Positions 1 to 5,093 of a stretch of 5,497 bases of DNA are shown here, in pieces (within the stretch, counting starts at the first letter, position 1; the number at the start of each line of letters is the position of its first letter). The notes under the pieces were generated by a model. That model ran no database searches. It saw only the letters and a list, made by a program, of their open reading frames with translations, and had not been told where the DNA came from. The stretch covers positions 1 to 5,497 of the forward strand of contig DCKN01000117.1 of the NCBI GenBank assembly GCA_002320385.1, written 5' to 3'. A program made the translations under genes and the position numbers. The DNA comes from Proteobacteria bacterium UBA1673 (GTDB taxonomy: Bacteria; Pseudomonadota; Gammaproteobacteria; Comchoanobacterales; Comchoanobacteraceae).

Positions 1-28
1 GTATTCTAACCAACTGAACTACCACTCC
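1..28 (-). tRNA. tRNA-Asp, 5' part only (cut by window edge)
   Basis: Read on the minus strand, the first 28 nt give a tRNA 5' half: acceptor strand GGAGTGG, then TA, then a D arm GTTCAGTTGGTTAGAAT. This is almost identical to the 5' half of E. coli tRNA-Asp (GGAGCGGTAGTTCAG...). The anticodon lies outside the window, so the Asp assignment rests on sequence similarity and on the common tRNA-Val/tRNA-Asp pairing downstream of HU genes. It follows tRNA-Val after a 15-nt spacer and is probably processed from the same transcript. Confidence 0.85.
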
Positions 29-43
29 AGCACAAACTAACTC

Positions 44-116
44 TGGGTACTGAGGGAGTCGAACCCCCGACATTCGCCTTGTAAGGGCGACGCTCTACCA
101 GCTGAGCTAAGTACCC
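44..116 (-). tRNA. tRNA-Val (anticodon TAC)
   Basis: A complete 73-nt cloverleaf is visible on the minus strand. The acceptor pairs GGGTACT with AGTACCC, and the D arm is GCTC-loop-GAGC. The anticodon stem is TCGCC/GGCGA around loop CTTACAA, which places TAC as the anticodon (valine, reading GTA/GTG). The T arm is GGGGG-TTCGACT-CCCTC with one G-T pair. The discriminator base is A and is followed by GAG, so the 3' CCA is not encoded and must be added by CCA nucleotidyltransferase. It has its own promoter about 15 bp upstream and is followed by tRNA-Asp. Confidence 0.97.
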
Positions 117-130
117 TGAAACTACTGGGT

Positions 131-158
131 ATTATACACATCACAAACTTTTTGTAAA
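131..158 (-). promoter_or_regulatory. Sigma70-type promoter of the tRNA-Val/tRNA-Asp unit
   Basis: On the minus strand a TTTACA -35 box (153-158) and a perfect TATAAT -10 box (131-136) are separated by 16 bp. Transcription would start near 124, only a few bases before the mature 5' end of tRNA-Val at 116. The bases after the -10 box include a CCC run, reminiscent of the GC-rich discriminators of stringently controlled stable RNA promoters. The tRNAs can therefore be made independently of the HU gene upstream. Confidence 0.75.
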
Positions 159-185
159 CGCTGCGATGCGAGAATTCCCAAGTTT

Positions 186-488
186 TTATTCACCGTCCTG
201 TACAGCTTCCTTAAAGTCACTTCCTGCACTGAATTTAACCGTCTGCTTTTCAGCGATTTCGATTGGCTCACCTGTTTTTGGATGAGTTGCCATACGTGCT
301 TTTCTCATCTTTTTCATGTAAGTACCAAAGCGAGCGATGCGACATAGACCAGTGCTTTTTGTCAAGTCGATGACACACTGGAATGTTTGATCAACAATTT
401 CTTTTACAATTGCTTTTGAAACCTTTGCGTTTTCAAGCGCGTCAGATTGCATAATTGATTCTACAATTTCCTTTTTCCCACTAGCCAT
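186..488 (-). CDS. HU/IHF-family DNA-binding protein (divergent HU)
   Basis: This 100-aa protein belongs to the HU/IHF nucleoid proteins, which form dimers that bend DNA with two beta-arms and help compact the chromosome. The conserved parts are an N-terminal helical dimerisation half (about 5-48), an RFGTY segment (53-57) matching the family GFGTF, the arm K-A-R..HPKTG (63-72) with the DNA-kinking proline P70, and a C-terminal FSAGSDFKEAV like FRAGKALKDAV. It is about 10 residues longer than typical HU because of an N-terminal extension (MASGKK) and a short acidic tail. The usual G-R-N-P of the arm reads A-T-H-P, so the arginine and asparagine next to the proline are lost. The start is supported by GAGGT (496-500 on the plus strand) 7 nt upstream. 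It precedes tRNA-Val and tRNA-Asp on the same strand, a position often held by hupB. Confidence 0.92.
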   Translation of the reverse strand: MASGKKEIVESIMQSDALENAKVSKAIVKEIVDQTFQCVIDLTKSTGLCRIARFGTYMKKMRKARMATHPKTGEPIEIAEKQTVKFSAGSDFKEAVQDGE

Positions 489-532
489 ACTGTATACCTC
501 ACTTGTATGATTGGTTAATGAACTTTGTACAC

Positions 533-559
533 ATTATCTTGTCATTGTTTAATTGTCAA
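533..559 (-). promoter_or_regulatory. Predicted promoter of the HU-family gene
   Basis: On the minus strand a consensus TTGACA (554-559) is followed after 15 bp by GATAAT (533-538), a five-of-six match to the -10 box. The spacer is shorter than the ideal 17 bp. A second reading with TAATGT as -10 gives 17 bp but a poorer match. The start point would leave a leader of roughly 35-40 nt before the HU ATG at 488, with the Shine-Dalgarno GAGGT inside it. Confidence 0.6.
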
Positions 560-582
560 GCTGTTTTTAACGAGAAATATCG

Positions 583-685
583 GTTGATTCATGATCTTTG
601 GCTTGTCGATGCAGTGTCAAGCAAACAACCCATGGCATCATTAGAACAAGATTATGAATAGATAGTTAAACGTTGATGCATGATC
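583..685. repeat. Imperfect direct repeat in the HU / exported-protein intergenic region
   Basis: GTTGATTCATGATC (583-596) and GTTGATGCATGATC (672-685) match at 13 of 14 positions, with start points 89 bp apart. They lie between two divergently transcribed genes (HU to the left, the exported protein to the right). They could be paired regulator-binding sites, but nothing identifies a regulator. Apart from the promoters listed separately, I see no gene or RNA in the 489-845 intergenic stretch. Confidence 0.35.
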
Positions 686-718
686 GAGCAGTTATATCGA
701 CACGAATACACAGATAAT

Positions 719-748
719 CAGACAATAGCGCGCATGAATCCATATAAT
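719..748 (+). promoter_or_regulatory. Possible promoter upstream of the exported-protein gene
   Basis: A perfect TATAAT (743-748) is preceded after 18 bp by CAGACA (719-724), a four-of-six match to the -35 consensus. It would give a leader of about 90 nt before the ATG at 846. A second TAGAAT at 790-795 lies closer to the gene but has no convincing -35 box. Confidence 0.35.
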
Positions 749-845
749 ATTGGCTAGCAAGTCCGTGCACCAAGAATAGATATCTCTGCTAGAATTTTGT
801 GCATGCCTATTGTATGATGACATTAAAGGTATGAAGGACAATGCA

Positions 846-1214
846 ATGAAAGCAAAAATTTTCGGGACTTTAACCATAGCGATCTTCTCGAGTGCGCATG
901 TGGGCTTGGCCAGCGATTGCAAACTTGTAATCGATAATGTCACACGTTTTCCTATCATCGCTGAGATTGCATTTGAAGATGTGAACGCCAACTCTGTTAC
1001 GCATACGATCAATGCCGGCGGAATGTACAGGGTGGTCCCAAGTAACCAAAAACAATATTTAAGAGTCATTCGTCAAAACGATGTTCCGTGTCAACCAAGA
1101 GAGTTCCATCTTCCAGTTGCGATTGCAGATAATCAGACACGTATGGGTAGTTGTATCGCTCAAATACAAGTACGCAATGACACCGACGGGCAATGCTACT
1201 TAATTAAAAAATAG
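846..1214 (+). CDS. Small exported protein with four cysteines, unknown function
   Basis: I do not recognise the family. The 122-aa product starts with a clear Sec signal peptide: Lys2 and Lys4, a hydrophobic core about 5-15 (IFGTLTIAIF), and a likely cleavage after VGLA (about residue 22) giving a mature protein that begins SDCKLVID. The mature chain of about 100 residues has four cysteines (C25, C82, C103, C117), enough for two disulfides in the periplasm or outside the cell, and alternating hydrophobic/polar stretches suggestive of a small beta-rich fold. The ATG at 846 is chosen because AAGGA (834-838) lies 7 nt upstream and the signal peptide starts exactly there. Upstream in-frame starts at 810 (TTG) and 831 (ATG) would add charged residues before the signal peptide and lack a well-placed ribosome site. 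Its 3' end overlaps the convergent gene by 11 bp. Confidence 0.8.
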   Translation: MKAKIFGTLTIAIFSSAHVGLASDCKLVIDNVTRFPIIAEIAFEDVNANSVTHTINAGGMYRVVPSNQKQYLRVIRQNDVPCQPREFHLPVAIADNQTRMGSCIAQIQVRNDTDGQCYLIKK

Positions 1215-2238
1215 AGAAGTTTACAGAAGGCCACAATATCGTCCCAGCTTGTGTGAGTTGACTCACTAAAGGTGCTTCAGATCCCCCTTTAGCATAACAC
1301 TGGCTGTTACGGGGAGTCAGTCGATTCGAAATCAACTGGCAAACGGATTGTCTCCCAGCACAATCGTGCTTAAATTGGGCAGATACCTGCGAAAAATATT
1401 GAGCCAGTACTGCAGATATCATCGATGCCGAGATAAAATTGACAATTTGTCTGATAGTCTTGCTGATGGTAGCGCCACAAAAGCGTATGACGTCCGCCAA
1501 GTAGAGCAAAAAATGCTTGCTATATGCGACAAAAAGGGCGACTGATCTCAGGATTAGTTTGAATAATGGCATGCAGAATGCTCCATGTTGCTTGTGTGCA
1601 TAGTTTTTCGAACTGCCTGCAGGTAATGAGCCCAATGGATTCATACTGGTTTCTTCATCGGTGGTTATGAGATGACAAATACGGGATGATCTCTGCAAAA
1701 AGGCAAGTACATTATGGGACGACGTAGTATCACGTCTGTCGATATCAGGTCGATGGTTGTCAGGAGGAAAGTGATGGGCATGGATCGGCGGGTTCGCGAT
1801 TGCTTGTGTTACAACATAAAGATTATTGAGGTGTGGAGAATGGTTGTTAATGGCGACTACCATGAGGGAGCCTTTAAGGATATTGCCTTGAAGGTCTTCC
1901 ACAATCTCCCAGTATGCCAAAGGATCAAGATGGTCACATGCTTTCAAGCAAGCGGAAGTTTCCTCCATTATCGGCCTAAATTGAACAGGTTCGTGGCAGG
2001 GTTTATAAACAACGCATTCTATAGAAAGGTCAATCGCAATCTGCGTTTGCCCCCTGTGATATGTTAGGCACGCATTGCACGATTGTTCCGTGTGGCAGTT
2101 TGTTGCAGAAAAATGAAGATCATTAAACATGCGATGCAAGTCTTCAAGTATGAATGCCGGCCAGGGGGTTGCCTCGATGGGTGCATCGTGATGCATTAAC
2201 GGTTGAGATGGGTAGTGAATAGTAAACCGATGATACAT
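1204..2238 (-). CDS. Cysteine/histidine-rich protein, unknown family, with C-terminal hydrophobic segments
   Basis: I do not recognise this 344-aa protein. An open frame this long is very unlikely by chance, and no competing frame on the other strand exceeds about 117 codons. The ATG at 2238 has AAGGG 5 nt upstream, so the start is credible. The N-terminal third (48-101) contains seven cysteines (C48, C54, C57, C75, C81, C97, C101) plus nearby histidines (H49, H61, H82), which could bind zinc. The middle (about 120-210) is polar and rich in His, Asn and Pro. The C-terminal part holds hydrophobic stretches (about 222-254 and 264-283) that may be membrane-associated or amphipathic helices. No signal peptide is seen. 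It is divergent from the MscS-type channel gene and convergent, with an 11-bp overlap, to the exported-protein gene. It could be a lineage-restricted protein or an effector, but there is no direct evidence for either. Confidence 0.68.
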   Translation of the reverse strand: MYHRFTIHYPSQPLMHHDAPIEATPWPAFILEDLHRMFNDLHFSATNCHTEQSCNACLTYHRGQTQIAIDLSIECVVYKPCHEPVQFRPIMEETSACLKACDHLDPLAYWEIVEDLQGNILKGSLMVVAINNHSPHLNNLYVVTQAIANPPIHAHHFPPDNHRPDIDRRDTTSSHNVLAFLQRSSRICHLITTDEETSMNPLGSLPAGSSKNYAHKQHGAFCMPLFKLILRSVALFVAYSKHFLLYLADVIRFCGATISKTIRQIVNFISASMISAVLAQYFSQVSAQFKHDCAGRQSVCQLISNRLTPRNSQCYAKGGSEAPLVSQLTQAGTILWPSVNFSIF

Positions 2239-2251
2239 GAGATCCCTTAGA

Positions 2252-2268
2252 AATTGATCGAGTCAATT
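2252..2268. promoter_or_regulatory. Inverted repeat in the leader of the 344-aa gene; possible operator
   Basis: AATTGA and TCAATT are perfect inverted arms around a 5-bp centre, TCGAG. The site lies 14-30 bp upstream of the minus-strand ATG at 2238, within the 178-bp intergenic region shared with the divergent MscS-type gene. Its symmetry and position suit a repressor site or a small RNA hairpin. The rest of 2239-2416 shows a TATACT (2384-2389) that could be the -10 box of the channel gene, without a good -35. Confidence 0.3.
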
Positions 2269-2416
2269 ATGGCAAAACCGCCGTTGTATTGTAATACCGT
2301 GCTCAAGTTTGGGGCTGCATGAGCCTATGTGACATGAATAATTAAAATAAGATATTTATTAGGGTGAATTGTAGAATATGATGTATACTTAGCTGAGGTC
2401 AATTGGGTAAATCAAC

Positions 2417-3529
2417 ATGATAGCATTAATTCTAGAGTGCGTAATTGCAGTTGTAAGTCTACTATCATACCGGCTATTAAAGCGACTACGGGCATCGGAA
2501 AGCGCTTTCATTTCGGGATGGGCGTCGGCAATTTGGGCGCCTACAATAATGCTGTTAGTCTACACGTGGTTATTTCTGAGCCTGGTTGTCTTGCCTTGGA
2601 GTTATTACTTTCAGCAAGTCTACATGGCCCTGAATCAAGTCACAACAAAGCAGGCAGTAATCGCAGTGAGTGCTAGAATGGTGACTTTGAATTACTACTC
2701 GAGTATGTTTATTGTCGCTGGATACACATTATTATTGAGTTGGTTAAGCATGAGTGTGATCAACAAGTGGGAGGCAGATTTCCTTAAGCAGAGTACTCTG
2801 GCATCAAGAGATCTGCATAGAAACATTGATACCATGTTTATGGTCATTCGTGGCGCAGTATACGTCGTAGCAGGTTTCATACTCATGAAGGTTTTAGATC
2901 TCAATCATCTGGCAGATAGCTTATTCACCACTGGGGCTGTTGGTGCCATCTTTGTGAGTTTTGCGGCACGCGATTCCATTGCAAACGTATTTGGTGGGCT
3001 TATGATCTTGTTTGATCGCCCATTTAGAGTTGGTGATTACGTCAGTTCTCCTGATCGAGATATTGAGGGGACCGTGGAACGTATCGGGTGGAGAGTAACA
3101 CAAGTGCGTACCCCTAGAAAAACGGTCAAATATATTCCAAATTGTGCCTTCTCCACGGTATCAATAGAAAATATTTCACGCATGAGTAATCGGAGAATTC
3201 GCATGACGGTGGGCATTCGTTATGATGATTTAAAGAAAGTCGAGCGAATTTGTGAACAGCTAGAAGCAATGGTCGATAGTCTTGAGTTTGTTGACAAAAG
3301 AATGGCGCATTTCTGCACCTTCAGTGAACTGGGAGATTATTCTGTGAATCTGCTCGTGGTAGTTTACACCAAGCCACTATCATTTAAAGACTATCACAAA
3401 GCAAAAGATAGCGTTTTGCACAATATTGTAAAAATAGTTCGTAAAAACAAAGCTGATTTTCCTTTCCCAACGACAACTTTGGACGCTGAGCATATTGTTG
3501 AGCGGCTAAAAAATAGCATGGCTGACTAG
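2417..3529 (+). CDS. MscS-family mechanosensitive channel, YnaI-like
   Basis: The 370-aa protein is an inner-membrane small-conductance mechanosensitive channel, which opens on membrane tension to release solutes after hypo-osmotic shock. Predicted membrane helices are about 1-20, 38-63, 92-115 and 139-160, followed by the pore-lining helix 171-198 (GAVGAIFVSFAARDSIANVF) and the conserved FDRPFRVGDYV at the start of the beta domain. The beta domain has SPDRDIEGTVERIGWR and RMSNRRI, nearly matching E. coli YnaI (SPDRNIEGTV.EIGWR, RMTNRRI). The C-terminal vestibule ends with the family FPFPTTTLDAEHI. Five helices and this length fit the YnaI type rather than the three-helix MscS (about 286 aa). 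The ribosome site is weak (GGGT 8 nt before ATG). A TATACT about 28 bp upstream may be its -10 box. It appears to be a single-gene unit. Confidence 0.95.
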   Translation: MIALILECVIAVVSLLSYRLLKRLRASESAFISGWASAIWAPTIMLLVYTWLFLSLVVLPWSYYFQQVYMALNQVTTKQAVIAVSARMVTLNYYSSMFIVAGYTLLLSWLSMSVINKWEADFLKQSTLASRDLHRNIDTMFMVIRGAVYVVAGFILMKVLDLNHLADSLFTTGAVGAIFVSFAARDSIANVFGGLMILFDRPFRVGDYVSSPDRDIEGTVERIGWRVTQVRTPRKTVKYIPNCAFSTVSIENISRMSNRRIRMTVGIRYDDLKKVERICEQLEAMVDSLEFVDKRMAHFCTFSELGDYSVNLLVVVYTKPLSFKDYHKAKDSVLHNIVKIVRKNKADFPFPTTTLDAEHIVERLKNSMAD

Positions 3530-3565
3530 TCACGACGTGTCAGTAAAGTTAGTCACATAGCCTGT

Positions 3566-3584
3566 TTGATCTCTATTAGATCGA
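3566..3584. repeat. Hairpin-forming inverted repeat after the channel gene
   Basis: GATCT (3568-3572) and AGATC (3578-3582) pair around a 5-nt loop, CTATT; one G-T and one T-A pair extend the stem to 7 bp. It lies 37 bp after the channel stop codon in the 135-bp stretch before the 28-codon ORF. No T-run follows, so it is not a standard intrinsic terminator. It could be weak termination, an operator for the downstream operon, or chance. Confidence 0.22.
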
Positions 3585-3664
3585 CCGGATAGCGTTGAAT
3601 GGTATTAGGGCACTTCATCATGTACAATAAAAAATAGTCTTATAGACAACCAGGGCTTTGCGTT

Positions 3665-3751
3665 ATGAAAAACAGACATGTCATAGTGGCTGCGAGCTAT
3701 TGTCTGATATGTATGGAATGCTATCATTGCGGTTGGACAAGTGGTGATTAA
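3665..3751 (+). CDS. 28-aa CxxCxxCxxC microprotein or cysteine leader peptide ahead of ccmA
   Basis: This short ORF runs from ATG 3665 to TAA 3749-3751. It encodes a basic, mildly hydrophobic N-terminus (MKNRHVIVAAS) followed by four cysteines at residues 13, 16, 19 and 22, exactly three apart, then GWTSGD. AGGG (3652-3655) lies 9 nt upstream as a plausible Shine-Dalgarno, and an in-frame TAG at 3635 leaves this as the only ATG start. The stop codon overlaps the AAGG ribosome site of ccmA, whose ATG begins 8 nt after the stop, so translation is probably coupled. CxxCxxCxxC can bind Zn, Cu or an Fe-S cluster. Alternatively, the TGT-TGT-TGC-TGC cysteine codons could make this a leader peptide whose translation senses charged tRNA-Cys. 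I recognise no named family. Expression is inferred, not shown. Confidence 0.55.
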   Translation: MKNRHVIVAASYCLICMECYHCGWTSGD

Positions 3752-3763
3752 GGTAACCAATGC
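3729..3763 (+). promoter_or_regulatory. Possible mRNA stem hiding the ccmA start codon; translational coupling site
   Basis: The mRNA segment GCGGTTGG (3729-3736), covering codons 22-24 of the 28-codon ORF, can pair with CCAATGC (3757-3763), which contains the ccmA ATG. The stem has seven pairs, including one G-U, and one bulged G. The ccmA Shine-Dalgarno AAGG (3750-3753) lies in the 20-nt loop. A ribosome that translates to the short ORF's stop would melt the 5' arm and free the ccmA start. The structure was found by eye and its stability was not calculated. Confidence 0.35.
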
Positions 3764-4377
3764 TTATATGCAATCTTCAAACAATCATACCCAAGTGGGC
3801 GAAAGCGCAACATTGGAATATCAATAATCTTGAGATTCATGCTGGAAAGTTATATCGCCTTAATGGCGCTAACGGTATCGGCAAATCAACATGGATGCAA
3901 ACCGTTCTTGGGCTTTTGCCTAGCCATTGTCAGAGGCTATGGCATGTAAGGCACTGTGAGATGATTCATCGTGAGGCGAGGTTTTACAGTATGCTAGGAC
4001 CTGATAGTGGGCCCAATGATACGGTTGAGAGCATGATAAGGCAAGAATACTACTTACGCACGGGCATTGCAGCCGATCAGCAATTACTGACACGCTTACA
4101 AAGTAGTATCGACCGATCGATTGATATCACTCACCGCTGGGACCGACTATCACTGGGCCAAAAACACCAGGTTATGCAGTTATCGCTTTCTTACACAAAG
4201 GCAGCGATATGGATACTCGATGAGCCTTTCGTTTATTTAGATAGTCGCGCGACAAAGCAGCTATCAGGCCGTATCGCCCAACACCAGGCTAATGGCGGCT
4301 CTGTCATTTTGGCCAGTCATATCGATATAGCCCTAGAGCATGAAACGCGAGTGCTAGAGAGATTGGCGCATGTTTAG
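3760..4377 (+). CDS. ccmA: CcmA, ATP-binding subunit of the cytochrome c maturation ABC transporter
   Basis: The 205-aa protein is the ATPase that, with CcmB, powers release of holo-CcmE (heme-loaded chaperone) from CcmC in System I cytochrome c biogenesis on the inner membrane. Visible motifs are Walker A GANGIGKST (36-44), the signature LSLGQ (130-134, family LSxGQ), Walker B WILDEP (151-156, D154/E155), the D-loop YLDSR, and an H-loop histidine (H187). The segment AAIWILDEPF..LD followed by RIAQHQANGGSVILASH closely follows E. coli CcmA, and the length matches that family exactly. The usual GH of the CcmA Q-loop region reads GP (80-81), a divergence. The start has AAGG 6 nt upstream, overlapping the preceding 28-codon ORF's stop. 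It overlaps ccmB by 8 bp, indicating one transcript and coupled translation. Confidence 0.93.
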   Translation: MLICNLQTIIPKWAKAQHWNINNLEIHAGKLYRLNGANGIGKSTWMQTVLGLLPSHCQRLWHVRHCEMIHREARFYSMLGPDSGPNDTVESMIRQEYYLRTGIAADQQLLTRLQSSIDRSIDITHRWDRLSLGQKHQVMQLSLSYTKAAIWILDEPFVYLDSRATKQLSGRIAQHQANGGSVILASHIDIALEHETRVLERLAHV

Positions 4378-5038
4378 GTTCATTATCTATCGCTTTGGTC
4401 ATTACTGTTATCAGTCATCACTATGGTTTTATGGTTTGATTTATTTGCTCATGCAGTCATTCGTATTTATGTTACTGTTGCAGCCGTTAGCGCTGTTATC
4501 AAATACGCAAACAATTGGGGTGTTGTGGGCCGTATCGTCATTCACTTATTTTGCATTGATTGGCCAAATCCTCACCCGAAAAAGACTGATATGGCTCGTG
4601 GAAGCACAGCAGGTTAGCCGGTATGCAATGAATATCTGGTTCAGTGACTTCATTGCACTTTGGTTGGTTTGTGTGCTAATTTTCTTAATTGCTTTGCCAG
4701 CGGTGAGTTTGTTGTATGGCCTAAGATTATGGATTTGCTTGGGTGTGTGTGTTGTCTGGTTCGTTAGCTCACCAGTGTTTCTACTACAGATATATCTCGC
4801 CCGGTGTCTATCATTTTTCATGCGCAGTGGACTCGTCTTGTCGCTGTTGTGCGTTGTCCCATGGATGATTCCAGGTCTTTTAATGGCTGCGCAATGTTTT
4901 GGCCAGCAGGTGTCGTTCATGCAAGCGGCAAGATCGCTTAGCCTTATGGTCGGTGCTAATATGTGCAGCGCTGCCGTGCTATATCATGTGATAGGCCGAG
5001 TACTGCCAAAGTGTTACCATCATTTGAAGCTCGCTTAG
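4370..5038 (+). CDS. ccmB: CcmB, membrane subunit of the cytochrome c maturation ABC transporter
   Basis: This 222-aa integral membrane protein has the CcmB length (about 220 aa) and about six predicted helices (near 20-43, 47-66, 90-115, 119-141, 151-175, 184-210). It directly follows ccmA with an ATGTTTAG overlap, the expected partner position. Recognisable CcmB features are GVLWAVSSF after helix 1 (family GIIWVAALL), the ALPAVSLLYGL segment, and VPWMIPGLLMA (family LPLTIPLLIFA). The cytoplasmic loop that in E. coli CcmB reads RDDLQDGSLEQL, probably the contact to CcmA, is here TRKRLIWLVEAQ and has lost its acidic residues and DGSLEQL, so the protein is strongly diverged. Assignment rests on context, topology and partial motif matches. 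No ccmC follows. Confidence 0.85.
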   Translation: MFRFIIYRFGHYCYQSSLWFYGLIYLLMQSFVFMLLLQPLALLSNTQTIGVLWAVSSFTYFALIGQILTRKRLIWLVEAQQVSRYAMNIWFSDFIALWLVCVLIFLIALPAVSLLYGLRLWICLGVCVVWFVSSPVFLLQIYLARCLSFFMRSGLVLSLLCVVPWMIPGLLMAAQCFGQQVSFMQAARSLSLMVGANMCSAAVLYHVIGRVLPKCYHHLKLA

Positions 5039-5073
5039 GTGCTGTCATCAGCGTGGTAACCTGATCAACGGCC

Positions 5074-5089
5074 ATCACACTGCTGTGAT
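5074..5089. terminator. Hairpin between convergent ccmB and dksA-like genes, possible weak bidirectional terminator
   Basis: ATCACA (5074-5079) and TGTGAT (5084-5089) form a perfect 6-bp stem with a CTGC loop in the 55-bp gap between two converging genes. The position suits a shared terminator. However, the stem is short and neither strand has a T-run after it, so intrinsic termination would be weak. Confidence 0.3.
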
Positions 5090-5093
5090 AATC

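Noticed and set aside
810..845. Longer start (TTG at 810 or ATG at 831) for the exported-protein gene
   Set aside because: These starts lack a properly spaced ribosome site and put charged residues ahead of an otherwise ideal signal peptide starting at 846.
692..1069. 125-codon minus-strand ORF with hydrophobic segments, antisense to the exported-protein gene
   Set aside because: It overlaps the plus-strand gene that has a signal peptide and a well-placed AAGGA. Its hydrophobic stretches are the reverse reading of that gene and its upstream region.
1319..1337. Inverted repeat AGTCGATT / AATCAACT with a 3-nt centre, considered as a terminator
   Set aside because: It contains one mismatch or wobble, lies inside the 344-codon gene over 100 bp before its stop, and has no T-run.
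1348..1545. 65-codon plus-strand ORF
   Set aside because: Antisense to the C-terminal part of the 344-aa gene, with no recognisable motif.
1714..2067. 117-codon plus-strand ORF
   Set aside because: It lies wholly inside and antisense to the 344-codon minus-strand frame, has no convincing domain, and the longer frame has the better ribosome site.
2269..2322. 17-codon plus-strand ORF in the intergenic region before the channel gene
   Set aside because: No ribosome site, no motif, and it ends about 95 bp before the channel gene with no coupling.
3523..3532. Palindrome TGACTAGTCA spanning the channel gene's stop codon
   Set aside because: Ten-base palindromes occur by chance, it overlaps coding sequence, and it has no terminator or operator features around it.
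4546..4920. 124-codon minus-strand ORF
   Set aside because: Antisense shadow of ccmB, which has matching length, topology and operon context.
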